NCBI RefSeq assembly: GCF_000741715.1 | Contig: NZ_JGZN01000008.1 | Location: 1 to 64,000, forward strand | Source of the DNA: Bifidobacterium saguini DSM 23967 | Lineage (GTDB): Bacteria; Actinomycetota; Actinomycetes; Actinomycetales; Bifidobacteriaceae | Direction of reading: 5' to 3' | DNA: 64,000 nucleotides | Shown here: positions 44,601-55,226 of the stretch, one piece after another | How the letters are laid out: each line of letters opens with the position of its first letter | Numbering within the stretch: position 1 is the first letter of the stretch | Position numbers and translations under genes: made by a program | The notes under the pieces: generated by a model | Database searches by the model: none | Told to the model about the DNA's origin: nothing | The model's input: only the letters and a program-made list of their open reading frames with translations

Positions 44601-45557
44601 TCATGATGAGTGATGTTTATGCTGTTCTCTTGCAGAAACGGTGACTTTAAGCCCATGTGCACGCAATCTGCGAGCAAGTTCCTCGCTCATGGCCACCGAC
44701 CGGTGCTGACCACCGGTGCAGCCGATGGCAATGGTCACAAAATGCTTATCCTCGTGAGCGTACCCTTCGAGCGCAGTCTCAATCGCCTTCTCATACGAGT
44801 CAAGGAACTCCGTGGCTCCCTTGCTGGAAAGCACATAATCAGCCACCGGCTTATCATGCCCGGTAAGCTCGCGCAGGCTGGGCACCCAGAATGGATTGGG
44901 CAGGAACCTTACATCAGCTACGAAATCAGCATCAATTGGTGTGCCATATTTGAATCCGAAGCTGAAAATATGCACGGCAACGGTAGTCGGCCCTGAACCC
45001 AGCATTGTTTCATACAGCTTGGTGGATAGCTGATGAATGCTGAGCGAACTGGTATCGATGACCCAATCCGCACGTTCCTTCAGGTTGCTCAGCAAATGAC
45101 GTTCTTCAAGAATTCCATCAATCAGCCGGTTGCCATGCTGCAACGGATGCGGACGGCGTACCGACTCGTAACGCTTAATCAACACATCGTTGCTGGCATC
45201 AAGGAACAGAATTCGGGTTTTGACGCCAAGATCGTCCAAATGGCTCAATACAGCTGCCAAATCGTCAAAATAGCTGCGGGAACGTACATCGATAACCGCT
45301 GCAAGCCTATGGATACTGCTATCCGAACCGGAAGTCATCATATCAACCAGAGGTACCAGCAGTTTCGGTGGAAGATTATCCACCACATACCAGCCCATAT
45401 CCTCTACGGTTCCGGCTGCGCGGGAACGGCCCGCACCTGACATGCCGGTGATGAGCAGCACTTCAAACGCATCAGCTGGATTAGGCTGATTGTCTGCGCT
45501 TGCAGCGTTTACGGCCACAGTCTGATCAGAAGCGTGATTTGGTATGTGTTGTTCCAT
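44601..45557 (-). CDS. rapZ: RapZ-family nucleotide-binding protein
   Basis: The product has 318 residues from the ATG at 45557, which has GGAGG seven bases upstream and overlaps the aroE stop. The P-loop reads GMSGAGRS, with Arg in place of the usual Lys, as is normal for actinobacterial members. YVVDNLPPKLL and IAIGCTGGQHRSVAMSEEL are the other family motifs. In E. coli RapZ controls GlmS through small RNAs; in actinobacteria the role is less clear. It lies between aroE and whiA. Confidence 0.92.
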   Translation of the reverse strand: MEQHIPNHASDQTVAVNAASADNQPNPADAFEVLLITGMSGAGRSRAAGTVEDMGWYVVDNLPPKLLVPLVDMMTSGSDSSIHRLAAVIDVRSRSYFDDLAAVLSHLDDLGVKTRILFLDASNDVLIKRYESVRRPHPLQHGNRLIDGILEERHLLSNLKERADWVIDTSSLSIHQLSTKLYETMLGSGPTTVAVHIFSFGFKYGTPIDADFVADVRFLPNPFWVPSLRELTGHDKPVADYVLSSKGATEFLDSYEKAIETALEGYAHEDKHFVTIAIGCTGGQHRSVAMSEELARRLRAHGLKVTVSAREQHKHHSS

Positions 45558-46528
45558 CACAATGCCTCCTCGAGTGCGTTACGCATGGCGATTTCCAGTT
45601 GATCGTCTTCAGTGGTGGTGTCTTGAAGTCGCTTGTCTGCATCGCTTGGCGGATCATTATCCCAGATGCCGGTCATCAGCAATACTTGTACCAGCGCCTG
45701 ATAGAGCAACATTTCCTCGCCGCCAATAGCGTTGCCTCCACGCAAACGCCATGCAGTCATGAGTTGCGTGGGGCGAGGATCATATACAACATCCAGCAGA
45801 AGGCCATGTAACGCTATTGTCTGAACCTCATTGAGCTCAGAGGCAATACCATCCGCAGCGTGACCGGGAATCGTATTAATCACATATGTAGACTCTTGAG
45901 CGACTGCGAGCAGAGCTTCTTTATCCGCAAGATTGATTTCACTGTACGGTGCAGCTGTGGCGATATATCGCTCAGCCAAAGGTTGTAGTGCTGTGTTTTT
46001 CCCAGGATGACGCGCCGCAATGGTCACATGGCCAATTTCCGGCATCATGCTTAATGCTGCCAATGCCGAGGTAGCCGTATTGCCATTGCCGATAATCAGC
46101 GCGTTACCAGTTCGATCAGGCTGATGATACAAGCCGAGCTCACGATGGGCATGATCGAATGCCAATTGAATGCCGATAACATCTGTGTTGTATAGCTTGA
46201 TGCTTGGCTTGCCATGCGGCCATGCCGGGTCATCGGCAACATGTGACCAGTCGAACACTGCGGTATTGGCTACCTTGAGCTCTCTTGCCCAAAGATTTGT
46301 CGGCGTACCATACGGCTGGATGGTTTTCTTCAGTGGCATGGTCAGGCTGAGGCCAGCCCAGGATGAATCCAAGGATTTGAGGAAGGCATCGAGATCACCT
46401 TCGCCGATTTCATGCTTGTCGTAAAACCAATCGCTTAAGCGTAATGCCTTGTACGCCGCATTATGAAGCACCGGCGAAAGCGAATGCGCGATGGGTTTGC
46501 CAAGCACTGCACAACGATGGTTGATCAT
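45557..46528 (-). CDS. aroE: Shikimate dehydrogenase
   Basis: The 323-residue protein has AVLGKPIAHSLSPVLHNAAYKAL (shikimate site), LSLTMPLKKTIQPY with the catalytic Lys in LK, and NALIIGNGNTATSALAALS as the NADP site. It reduces 3-dehydroshikimate for aromatic amino acid synthesis. The nucleotide motif is GNGNTA rather than GAGGAA, seen also in other actinobacteria. A polar C-terminal tail (SDADKRLQDTTTEDDQ) is present. It precedes rapZ with overlapping codons. Confidence 0.9.
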   Translation of the reverse strand: MINHRCAVLGKPIAHSLSPVLHNAAYKALRLSDWFYDKHEIGEGDLDAFLKSLDSSWAGLSLTMPLKKTIQPYGTPTNLWARELKVANTAVFDWSHVADDPAWPHGKPSIKLYNTDVIGIQLAFDHAHRELGLYHQPDRTGNALIIGNGNTATSALAALSMMPEIGHVTIAARHPGKNTALQPLAERYIATAAPYSEINLADKEALLAVAQESTYVINTIPGHAADGIASELNEVQTIALHGLLLDVVYDPRPTQLMTAWRLRGGNAIGGEEMLLYQALVQVLLMTGIWDNDPPSDADKRLQDTTTEDDQLEIAMRNALEEAL

Positions 46529-46635
46529 ATCCCCTCCTTCGACTGCACTCCATGCTAGCTGAAGTTATAGGCAGATGTGGTTACATCAAACGAAAATCCC
46601 CCTTTGTAGGGGTTGCGGCACTACCTATCGGTAGC

Positions 46636-48972
46636 TCATTCGTTTGCTGATGCATCTGCATCAGCGATGTGCAATGCTCGGTACAGTGTCTCTGCTTTCG
46701 CTTTGCCTATACCATTGACTTTCATGAAATCCTCAACGCTGGCTTCACGCATGGCTTTGACGGAACCGAAATGGTTCAGCAATCGTTTCTGGTAGCTTTC
46801 GCCAATACCCGGGATTTCATCCAATGCACTGCGCAAGGCGCCTTTACGTCGTTGTTGACGGTGGTAGGTGATGGCGAATCGGTGGGATTCGTCGCGCACT
46901 CGTTGCAATAGGTACATGCCCTCGGATTGGCGTTTCAAGATGATTGGGTAATCGTCGTCTGGAACCCAGACTTCCTCCAAACGCTTAGCCAGACCGCAAA
47001 CTGCCACATCCGTTACACCGCAATCCTCAAGTGCTTTTGCTGCAGCCATGACCTGTGGCTTGCCGCCATCGACCACCACCAGGTTTGGCTTGTAGGCAAA
47101 ATGATGGCGATCAGTGTTCTGTTGCACGGTTTCTTCAACCTGGTTATTGCTTTCAGTGCCTGTCTTAGCATTTGGCTTTACCGAAGCTGACGCTGTAGCT
47201 GTTTTGATTCGCTGTTCCGCGTCCATACTGTCGCCGGAATCGCCGGCGATATTGCCATGCTTGAATCGGCGGGTCAAGGTTTCATACAACGCCGACAAGT
47301 CATCCACTGCGCCCTTGCCGTCCTTGCCTCGAATGGCGAAACGGCGGTATTCGGATTTCTTGGCAATAGCATCCTCAAACACCACCATCGAAGCCACCTG
47401 GAAGGCGCCGCCTACGGTGTTGGAAATGTCGTAGCATTCGATACGCAGCGGAGCTTCAGGAAGGAACAGCGCTTTGGCCACATCGTTCATGGCTTGCGTA
47501 CGAGCGCCCATGTCCGAGATACGGCTGAGCTTGCTGCGCTGCAGTGCCTGATTGGCGTTCTCGTTGGCACGGTCCATCAGCTGTTTTTTATCACCGCGTG
47601 AGGCTACGCGAATGCTTACCGCTCCCCCACGCAAGCCGGTCAGCCAATCTTCGAGTTCCGTTTGACGGCTTGGTTCGATGGGCACGATGATTTCGCGTGG
47701 TACCGGCGCAATCGGAGCCAGCAAGTCTGCACGTCCGGTGACTTCCTGACGTGTGTTGCGCTCTCGGGTTGCCTTGGCACGGGCGATGGCATCAGTGGCA
47801 GTAACGGTTTGCGTAAAGCCAATGGCCTCACGCTGCTCCTGTATGGAGGCAGCTACCCCATTGGGCTGCATGGCTTTTGTATTGTCGCCGGCCGCATCCG
47901 AATACACTTGTACAATCAAATCGGCTATCAAATCGCCATCCGCAATGTCTTCGACGCGTTCCACACTCCAATTACGTTCACCGCGGATAGCTCCTGCGCG
48001 CACATAGAACGCATGTACAGAGGCTTCCAATTCATCGGTGGCGAAGCCGAATACGTCAGCGTCTACATCCTGATCGAACACGACTGCGTTCTGCTGCACC
48101 ACGGTTTCGAGCATTTGAATCTGGTCGCGCAAACGCGCGGCTTTCTCGAACTCGAGTTCGGCGCTGGCTTCTTTCATTTCCCGAGTCAGTTGGGCGATAT
48201 ATGAACGGCCGAGACGCCCAGTCATCACACCAACCAATTGTTCGGCAAGCTTGCGATGCTCCGCAGGTGTGATTTTGCCGATGCATGGCGCAGAACATTT
48301 TCCAATCGACGCGAACAAACATGGACGACCGGTCAGCTCTGCTTTGTGAAATACGTTAGGCGTGCAGGTTCGTACTGGGAACGTGCGCAGCAGCTTATCC
48401 AGGCTATGACGCAGCTCCCAGACTTTCGCATACGGTCCGAAATATCGAGTGTCGCGGCGTTTGCGTGAACGCGTGACCCAAACGCGCGGGATTCGCTCGC
48501 CCGTGCTGACCGCCAGATATGGATAAGTTTTATCGTCACGGAATTGCACGTTGAATCGCGGATCGAATTCCTTAATCCACGTATATTCCAACGTTAATGA
48601 TTCAAGCTCAGTACCCACCACAGTCCATTCAAGACTGCGTGCGGTAAGCACCATCGTCTGTGTGCGCGGATGCAGTAGATACAACGGCTGGAAATAATTA
48701 GTCAGGCGGTTGCGCAGATTCTTGGCCTTGCCCACGTAGATGACACGACCCTCACCATCACGCCACTTATAGACGCCTGGTTTCGCCGGAATATCCGAGG
48801 TTTTCGGCCTGAACAAATCACGCGAATCACCGAGCAATGGAGCTCCGTTCACATTGACTTGTGCTTCCGCTCCATTGCCAGACGCTGCACTGCTGGTCGT
48901 GCTCTCTGCTATCAATGCCGAAGCGGTTTTGCGCCACTCATCCGGACTATGCCGTTCAATATTGTTCGTCAT
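46636..48972 (-). CDS. uvrC: Excinuclease ABC subunit C
   Basis: The 778-residue protein makes the dual incisions in nucleotide-excision repair. The GIY-YIG domain is PAKPGVYKWRDGEGRVIYVGKAKNLRNRL (about 60-90). A Cys-containing region (CLFASIGKCSAPCIGKI) and a UVR domain (ASAELEFEKAARLRDQIQML) follow. The C-terminal RNase H-like nuclease has ECYDISNTVGGAFQVASMVVFEDA and VVVDGGKPQV, and tandem HhH motifs close the protein. An N-terminal extension of about 50 residues and a Ser/Thr-rich insert near 640 make it longer than average. It starts three bases after uvrA. Confidence 0.95.
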   Translation of the reverse strand: MTNNIERHSPDEWRKTASALIAESTTSSAASGNGAEAQVNVNGAPLLGDSRDLFRPKTSDIPAKPGVYKWRDGEGRVIYVGKAKNLRNRLTNYFQPLYLLHPRTQTMVLTARSLEWTVVGTELESLTLEYTWIKEFDPRFNVQFRDDKTYPYLAVSTGERIPRVWVTRSRKRRDTRYFGPYAKVWELRHSLDKLLRTFPVRTCTPNVFHKAELTGRPCLFASIGKCSAPCIGKITPAEHRKLAEQLVGVMTGRLGRSYIAQLTREMKEASAELEFEKAARLRDQIQMLETVVQQNAVVFDQDVDADVFGFATDELEASVHAFYVRAGAIRGERNWSVERVEDIADGDLIADLIVQVYSDAAGDNTKAMQPNGVAASIQEQREAIGFTQTVTATDAIARAKATRERNTRQEVTGRADLLAPIAPVPREIIVPIEPSRQTELEDWLTGLRGGAVSIRVASRGDKKQLMDRANENANQALQRSKLSRISDMGARTQAMNDVAKALFLPEAPLRIECYDISNTVGGAFQVASMVVFEDAIAKKSEYRRFAIRGKDGKGAVDDLSALYETLTRRFKHGNIAGDSGDSMDAEQRIKTATASASVKPNAKTGTESNNQVEETVQQNTDRHHFAYKPNLVVVDGGKPQVMAAAKALEDCGVTDVAVCGLAKRLEEVWVPDDDYPIILKRQSEGMYLLQRVRDESHRFAITYHRQQRRKGALRSALDEIPGIGESYQKRLLNHFGSVKAMREASVEDFMKVNGIGKAKAETLYRALHIADADASANE

Positions 48973-48975
48973 AAT

Positions 48976-51900
48976 TTACAACATTGGTTTAAGGAATTTG
49001 CCAGTCCAGGAATCAGCACATTCAGCCACCTGTTCAGGAGTGCCCTGCGTGACGATGGTGCCGCCGCCATCGCCTCCTTCGGGTCCCAAATCAATCAGCC
49101 AATCCGCTTCCTTGATTACATCGAGATTATGCTCGATGACAATCACCGTATTGCCCTTATCAACCAGTGATTGCAGCACCTTAAGCAGCTTGTTCACATC
49201 CTCGAAGTGCAGACCGGTGGTTGGCTCATCTAGAATGTACACGGTTTTACCGTCCGAACGACGTTGCAGCTCGGTGGCGAGCTTCACACGCTGCGATTCA
49301 CCGCCGGACAGCGTCGGTGCCGGCTGGCCGAGTCGAATATAGCCGAGACCAACATCCACCAGCGTCTTCAGATAGCGGGAAATACCGGTGTATGCCTTGA
49401 AGAAGTCGGCGGCCTCCTCAATGGGCATATCGAGAATGTCGGAAACAGTTTTCCCGTTGTATTTCACTTCAAGGGTTTCTCGGTTATAGCGTTTGCCGTG
49501 GCATGTTTCGCATTCCACGTACACGTCCGGCAGGAAGTTCATCTCGATCTTCAACGTGCCGTCACCGTGGCAGGCCTCACATCGGCCACCCTTGACGTTG
49601 AAGCTGAATCGGCCCGGCCCATAGCCGCGCACTTGCGCTTCCGGAGTCTTGGCGAAGAGCGTACGAATCTTATCCCATACGCCGGTGTATGTGGCGGGAT
49701 TGGAGCGCGGCGTGCGACCTATCGGATTCTGATCCACATGAATCACCTTGCGCACCTGATCGACGCCTTCGACTCGCGTATGCTTGCCCGGCACGATGCG
49801 AGCACCATTGAGCTTGTCAGCAAGCACCGGATACAAGATCGTGTTCACCAAAGAGGATTTGCCGGAGCCGGAGACGCCGGTGACCACAGTGAAGACACCG
49901 AGCGGGAAGCTCACGTTGATGTTCTTCAGGTTGTTCTCACGCGCGCCCACCACCTTGAGCATCTTGGTCTTGTTAACCTTACGCCGATGAGTCGGTACCG
50001 CGATTTCGCGGCGATGCGCGATGTAATCGCCAGTGATGGAACGCTTGGCCTCAATCAAATGCTTTGCAGGACCGGAGTAGATGACTTCACCACCATGTTC
50101 GCCGGCACCAGGGCCGATATCCACCAACCAGTCAGCTTGACGAATTGTATCCTCATCATGCTCGACCACGATGAGTGTATTGCCAAGATCACGCAAATGA
50201 TGCAGGGTCTCAATCAGTCGTTCGTTGTCGCGTTGATGCAGACCGATGGACGGCTCGTCAAGCACGTACATGACTCCAACCAGACCGGAGCCGATTTGTG
50301 TGGCAAGACGAATACGCTGTGCTTCGCCACCGGAAAGCGTTGCTGCCGCACGAGAAAGTGTCAGATAGTCGAGGCCCACATCATTGAGGAATCCAAGGCG
50401 CGCCTTGATCTCCTTCAACACTTCCCCCGCGATGAGTTGTGCCGAACCTTCGAGCTTCAGTCCATTGACCCATTCGAGTTCACGAACCACTGGCATATCA
50501 CAGACATCGAAAATGGATTTGCCATCCACGGTGACTGCCAATACCTCCGGCTTCAGACGGCGTCCATGACACACCTGACAGGGCACTTCGCGCATGTAGG
50601 ACTCATAGTATTCGCGCATGGACTGCGAGTCGGTTTCATCGTGGCGACGCATCAACGTGCGCACCACGCCTTCAAAACCGGTGGAGTATTCACGCAGTCG
50701 ACCCCAACGATTGCGATAAGAGACATCCACCTTGAAATCGTGGCCGTAGAGAATATCGTGCTTCACATCCCCCGGCAGATCCTTCCACGGAGTCTTCATT
50801 GAGAAGCCCATCTCACGGGCCAGGCCTTCGAGTACGTGACCGTAATACTGGGAGGTCATCTTCGTGTTGCTCCACGGCTCGATAACACCTTCGGCCAGCG
50901 ACTTTTCCGGGTCAGAAATCACAAGTTCCGGATCAATCTCCAACTTAAATCCCAGACCCGTGCAAGCCGGGCATGCGCCATACGGCGCGTTGAAGGAGAA
51001 GGTGCGCGGCTCAATCTCATCGAGCTCCAACGTATGACCATTCGGGCAGCTGCGATGTTCAGAGAATGGCTGGCGGCGGGCTGGAGAGCCTTCCTCCTCA
51101 TCCACGAAATCGATGACGATGCTGCCATTCGCAAGCTTCAGTGCGGTTTCCACCGAATCAGTCAAACGCTGACGAATGCCATCCTTGACCACCAAACGAT
51201 CCACCACCACTTCGATGGTGTGCTTCTTCTGCTTGGCGAGTTTGATGTCATCGGATAGCTGCTTCATTTCGCCGTCGATCAGCGCACGCGCATATCCGTC
51301 AGAGCGTAGCAGTTCGAGCATATCCACGAACTCGCCTTTGCGGCCTTTAACCACCGGGGCGAGAATCTGGAATCGCGTACGTTCCGGATAATCCAGCAGC
51401 GCATCCACAATCTGTTGTGGAGTTTGCGAAGCCACCGGTTCACCGCATTCTGGGCAGTGCGGTACACCCGTACGCGCAAACAGAAGTCGCAAATAATCAT
51501 AGATTTCAGTAATCGTGCCCACAGTGGATCGTGGGTTGCGATTCGTGGTTTTTTGATCGATTGAAACGGCTGGGCTCAGGCCTTCGATGAAGTCCACATC
51601 AGGCTTATCCATCTGGCCCAGGAACTGGCGTGCGTAAGCGGACAGGGATTCCACATAGCGGCGCTGACCTTCAGCGAACAAAGTATCGAATGCAAGCGAG
51701 GATTTACCGGAACCGGACAGTCCGGTGAACACCACCATGCGATTGCGTGGAATCGCCAAATCCACGTTCTTCAGGTTGTGCTCGCGCGCGCCCTGAATCG
51801 TGATCTTCAAATCGTTGGGAATGTGGGAGATATCAGCCACCAAGGAACCATCATGTTCGATAAGTGGCGCTTTTTTGATCTCGCGGCTCAGGAATGAGTC

Positions 51901-51999
51901 GCTGGTCATGACCTTCTCAACGATGACCTCACCGTTCCTGCCTTTGCCGGTTTTCAGTCCCCCAGCTGTGCGCTTTGTGCCAGTCTGCGTTACCGCCAC
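48976..51999 (-). CDS. uvrA: Excinuclease ABC subunit A
   Basis: The ABC-type damage sensor has two nucleotide sites: [19 protein letters not shown] in the N-terminal half and [19 protein letters not shown] in the C-terminal half. Each half has its LSGGExQR signature. Zinc modules are CPECGEP...CPACTG and [33 protein letters not shown] chose the GTG at 51999 (1007 residues), which has GGAAGGCGG upstream. ATG 51909 gives 977 residues, closer to the family but with a badly placed site. An open frame runs further to 52128. UvrC follows directly. Confidence 0.93.
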   Translation of the reverse strand: MAVTQTGTKRTAGGLKTGKGRNGEVIVEKVMTSDSFLSREIKKAPLIEHDGSLVADISHIPNDLKITIQGAREHNLKNVDLAIPRNRMVVFTGLSGSGKSSLAFDTLFAEGQRRYVESLSAYARQFLGQMDKPDVDFIEGLSPAVSIDQKTTNRNPRSTVGTITEIYDYLRLLFARTGVPHCPECGEPVASQTPQQIVDALLDYPERTRFQILAPVVKGRKGEFVDMLELLRSDGYARALIDGEMKQLSDDIKLAKQKKHTIEVVVDRLVVKDGIRQRLTDSVETALKLANGSIVIDFVDEEEGSPARRQPFSEHRSCPNGHTLELDEIEPRTFSFNAPYGACPACTGLGFKLEIDPELVISDPEKSLAEGVIEPWSNTKMTSQYYGHVLEGLAREMGFSMKTPWKDLPGDVKHDILYGHDFKVDVSYRNRWGRLREYSTGFEGVVRTLMRRHDETDSQSMREYYESYMREVPCQVCHGRRLKPEVLAVTVDGKSIFDVCDMPVVRELEWVNGLKLEGSAQLIAGEVLKEIKARLGFLNDVGLDYLTLSRAAATLSGGEAQRIRLATQIGSGLVGVMYVLDEPSIGLHQRDNERLIETLHHLRDLGNTLIVVEHDEDTIRQADWLVDIGPGAGEHGGEVIYSGPAKHLIEAKRSITGDYIAHRREIAVPTHRRKVNKTKMLKVVGARENNLKNINVSFPLGVFTVVTGVSGSGKSSLVNTILYPVLADKLNGARIVPGKHTRVEGVDQVRKVIHVDQNPIGRTPRSNPATYTGVWDKIRTLFAKTPEAQVRGYGPGRFSFNVKGGRCEACHGDGTLKIEMNFLPDVYVECETCHGKRYNRETLEVKYNGKTVSDILDMPIEEAADFFKAYTGISRYLKTLVDVGLGYIRLGQPAPTLSGGESQRVKLATELQRRSDGKTVYILDEPTTGLHFEDVNKLLKVLQSLVDKGNTVIVIEHNLDVIKEADWLIDLGPEGGDGGGTIVTQGTPEQVAECADSWTGKFLKPML

Positions 52000-52159
52000 T
52001 GCAATCCGCCTTCCCTGTTGAATACGTCCACATATGAGCGTTGTACGCTGCGCTCGTACATTGCAATCTGCCCCAAGAATACCCGAACACGCGACTTCAG
52101 TCGAACGCTTGTTCGATGGCGTGTTCAAGGTTCAGGACTGCGGCAAACGTATAGAAAAA

Positions 52160-52184
52160 GGCCTCGGACAAGATATCCGAGACC
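52160..52184 (-). terminator. Terminator after the MFS gene
   Basis: On the minus strand GGTCTCGGA pairs with TCCGAGGCC and is followed by TTTTTCTA. It lies 32 bases after the MFS stop. Confidence 0.65.
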
Positions 52185-52215
52185 TCAGCGAATCATCAGA
52201 AATTACGCGCACCGC

Positions 52216-53446
52216 TTACTCGAGTGCGACGCCCTTCTTCTCTGGAATGAAGAACATCGTGATGAATGCAATGATGTAGATGGATGCGATAGTTGCCAGA
52301 GCGAAACCGAAGCCGTGGCCGGTGGCGATGGCTGCGATAACGACCGGGCCGAGACCGCCACCAATGAAACGACCAGTGTTGTACAGGGCGGTTTGTGCGG
52401 TGGCACGCAGCTCGGTCGGGAACAGCTCGGAAATCAACGCGCCATAGCCGCCGATCATACCGTTGGCGAACATGCCCATGAAGAAACCACCGACCAGCAG
52501 TGCGGTCGGGTCCTTGAGCTGGCTGTAGATGACGACCATGATGCAGCGCCGATCTGGAAGATCCAGAATGCCGGGCGACGGCGAGGTGATCGGCAAGGAA
52601 TCCGAACACGGAGATGCCGAGCATCATGCCAAGCACAGTGACGGCGGTCCAAATGCCGGTGGAGGTCAGGGACAGGTTCAGTTCGGTGTTGAGATAGCTG
52701 GGCAGCCAGGTCATGATGCCGAAGTAGCCGCAGTTCTGCACGGTGCACAGGATGATGATGGCGATGGAGAAGCGCACGCGTTCCGGCGTTGAGAACAGTT
52801 GGCGAATCGAGCCATGCTCCTTGGCCGTCTGGCGATGCTTCAAATACAGCGGCGGTTCAGGTACGAACACTCGGATGAAGATGGCCACGATGGCCGGCAC
52901 GATGCCGATGGCGAACAGGCCACGCCAGCCGAAGGCGGTCAGAATCGGAGCACTCAGCAGGGAAGCCAGCAGTACGCCCACCTGGAAGCCAAGGCCAACG
53001 CCGGAAGTGGCCTTAGCGCGGTTCTCGGGGCTGGATGCCTCGGCGGCGATGGCCATACCGATACCGAATTCAGCACCAATGCCCACGCCGGCGAGGAAGC
53101 GGAACAATGCCATCAGGAAGAAATTCGGTGCGAACGCGGAGAACAGCGTGAATACACCGAAGAAAATCACTGAATAGGTAAGCACACGAATGCGGCCGTA
53201 CTTATCCGCAAGACGGCCGAACACCAGACCACCCAAGAATGCGCCGGCCAGCGTGATGGTGGTCAATGTGCTTGCCGTGGTCTTGTCGATGTTGAAGCTG
53301 GCCATGATGCCGGACATCGCGAAGCCCAGAATCATCAAATCAAGGCCGTCGAGTGCGTGCCCGACCGCCGAGGAGAATACTGCCAGACCGGCGTAATGCT
53401 TCATGCCGCTGGCCTTATCCACCGTTTCCTTATCTGCCATGAACAT
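52216..53446 (-). pseudogene. MFS transporter (AAHS/sugar-porter-like) broken by two one-base deletions
   Basis: From ATG 53446 (GGAGGG upstream) the protein reads as a 12-segment MFS transporter. GRLADKYGRIRVLTYSV is the loop 2-3 motif, and FLAGVGIGAEFGIGMAIAAEASSP is the central signature. After VFGFLADHL the frame is lost near 52582, where a C is missing on the plus strand. It is lost again near 52538-52543. Restoring both gives GRRPAFWIFQIGAAS then MVVIYSQLKDPTALLVGGFF and a normal C-terminus (FFIPEKKGVALE), for about 410 residues. The substrate is unknown; AAHS members carry aromatic or organic acids. Sequencing error cannot be excluded. Confidence 0.8.
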
Positions 53447-53591
53447 GGCTATCCCTCCGCTCTTCCCGTTACGGTTCGGCGGAAGATTGTAATAGATAAG
53501 GTGAACAGACGGTGAACGAGGTATGTCGAATCGTCTGTTCTGACTTACCGATCCATGCAGCACCGCAGCTGTTCATCAACAGATTTACGCA

Positions 53592-54287
53592 TCAGAATAG
53601 GCTAGGCGTATGCATTTGCCGCAATGGGCGAATCAGCTTACGCCCATTATCTGTTGGACCGAATGCAGAAACCTCATGAAAGGTGAGGTTGCGGGATATT
53701 TCGACACCGCGTTTCTGTATATCCGGAATCAATGAAGCGCCATCGACTGAACGATCAAGCCATGCATCGGCGAGATTATCTGGCACAAGCACCGGCATGC
53801 GGTCATGAACCGTGGCAGGGCCATCCACAGCTTGGCAGGTGAGTATCGTCGCGGTCAACAGCCAAGGAGATTGCCCTTCTCTCCACCACGAAAACAATCC
53901 AGCCAAATGCAATATGGCATCATCCGGTGCGTGAAAATAATACGGCCGGCGACCGTGAAATTCGTAGTACCCGGAAGTGGGAATGATCGCTCGCATTGAC
54001 TTAGCGGAATCCGCGAACGTAGGCTTGCTGCAAGCCGATTCGATGCGAGCGTTGTATGTGGGGTACGACAGTTCTTTACTGCTGCTCCATGTCGGAATCA
54101 ATGACCAATATGCGTTGGCCAGATGACGCCGCCCATCCTTCCCTTGCGCCACAATGCCAATGCTCTTCTTGGGCGTGATGTTGTACGACGGCTGCGGGAG
54201 TTCGGCGGGATTCGAGTCGTCCTTATCCACGCTGAATTGCTCCGCAATCACATCCCAATCCAAGTCAGCCGCAAAACACCTGCACAT
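53592..54287 (-). CDS. SRAP-domain DNA-protein crosslink protein (YedK/HMCES type)
   Basis: The product has 231 residues from the ATG at 54287, so that Cys is residue 2 (MCRCFAADLD), which is the catalytic nucleophile after Met removal. TYNARIESACSKPTF, IIPTSGYYEFHG and VHDRMPVLVP supply the other conserved Asn, Glu and His. SRAP proteins bind abasic sites in single-stranded DNA and form a protective thiazolidine link. An upstream in-frame ATG (54299) would mask the Cys and is unlikely. It is probably monocistronic. Confidence 0.92.
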   Translation of the reverse strand: MCRCFAADLDWDVIAEQFSVDKDDSNPAELPQPSYNITPKKSIGIVAQGKDGRRHLANAYWSLIPTWSSSKELSYPTYNARIESACSKPTFADSAKSMRAIIPTSGYYEFHGRRPYYFHAPDDAILHLAGLFSWWREGQSPWLLTATILTCQAVDGPATVHDRMPVLVPDNLADAWLDRSVDGASLIPDIQKRGVEISRNLTFHEVSAFGPTDNGRKLIRPLRQMHTPSLF

Positions 54288-54334
54288 AGCGTGAAGCATA
54301 CCATCGCGTAATTCGCGAGTCGGTTCTCGGTCTG

Positions 54335-54634
54335 TCAGTCCAATCTGTTCGCATCGATGATTCGGTCATCAAGGAACCAGTAGTCGTGCGGGTCGCCACG
54401 CAATGCAGTGAATGTCACCGGTTGCACACCTGCTGCGGCTGCCTTGTCGAGCAGATAACGGCGTACGATCCACGGATATTCCAGCACGCCGGACTTGAGT
54501 TCGATGATGTTCGTAACGGTCGCGCCGGACACTCCGAAATCCGCGCCGATCTGTTCCGCAGTCAATCCAAGCAAAGCCATATTCTCGCGAAATTCACGTA
54601 TGGTCGCCGCACGCTGCTCAATAGTCAAAGACAT
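54335..54634 (-). CDS. DUF2316 family protein
   Basis: The product has 99 residues from the ATG at 54634, which has GGGGGAAG upstream. MSLTIEQRAATIREFRENMALLGLTAEQIGADFGVSGATVTNII suggests an HTH-like N-terminal half. The end PHDYWFLDDRIIDANRLD is typical of DUF2316. These proteins are common in Gram-positive bacteria and are of unknown function; DNA binding is plausible. No neighbours are clearly linked. Confidence 0.8.
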   Translation of the reverse strand: MSLTIEQRAATIREFRENMALLGLTAEQIGADFGVSGATVTNIIELKSGVLEYPWIVRRYLLDKAAAAGVQPVTFTALRGDPHDYWFLDDRIIDANRLD

Positions 54635-54737
54635 GTCATACTTCCCCCTCTTATCAGTGCAAGATTCGGTATACAACTTACTTTCGAATTATGCGCACAG
54701 CAACATACCGGTTTACTGCATGGATAAGAATGAATTA

Positions 54738-55226
54738 TCAGTAGTTGGTCATTTCGAGTTCCGGCCCCATGTCCTCGGTTTGGGTGAAGCCGGTCTCGTG
54801 GAAGCCGATATGCCGATAGAAACCTTGCGCGTTGTCGTTGACCCCAGCGACCCAAAGCACGAGCCGGTCGTTACCGATGGCCTGTTTCCCGGCTTCGACC
54901 AGCATGCGTCCGACACCCCGCCGATGCCCGTCGGCCAGCACGTATAGCGAGGCCAGCTCCGCCGCCTCGGGACGATCGGCCGGAGGGCGTGGCGTGCACA
55001 GCAATTCGGCGAACCCGATCACATGATCGTCGTCAAGCGCCACCAGCACGACCTGATTAGGATCCTTGGCGTGGGCCTCGGTGAGCCTCAACGCTAACTG
55101 CGGTGTGATGGCATCCACAATCTCCTGCGGGATATGCCCCTGATTGAGTTCCCGCCATGTACGGGATTGCACCTGCGCCTTCTCCTCGAACCATCGAGGT
55201 TCAATCGGAGCGATGCGGATTATCAT
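54738..55226 (-). CDS. GNAT-family N-acetyltransferase
   Basis: The 162-residue protein has the GNAT acetyl-CoA motif in LYVLADGHRRGVGRMLVEAG (about 92-111) and the C-terminal GFYRHIGFHETGFTQTE. The start MIIRIAPIEPRWFEEKAQVQSRTWREL resembles actinobacterial members annotated as ribosomal-protein or small-molecule acetyltransferases. The substrate cannot be assigned. Its ATG overlaps the stop of the EamA transporter gene, so they are coupled. Confidence 0.85.
   Translation of the reverse strand: MIIRIAPIEPRWFEEKAQVQSRTWRELNQGHIPQEIVDAITPQLALRLTEAHAKDPNQVVLVALDDDHVIGFAELLCTPRPPADRPEAAELASLYVLADGHRRGVGRMLVEAGKQAIGNDRLVLWVAGVNDNAQGFYRHIGFHETGFTQTEDMGPELEMTNY

Noticed and set aside
44597-44613. 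TCACTCAT-centred palindrome at the rapZ end as an operator
   Set aside because: It overlaps the rapZ stop codon, has no gene start nearby in the right direction, and is short enough to occur by chance.
49264-50802. 512-codon plus-strand frame opposite uvrA
   Set aside because: uvrA is complete with all ABC and zinc motifs on the minus strand. The plus-strand frame has no start signal.
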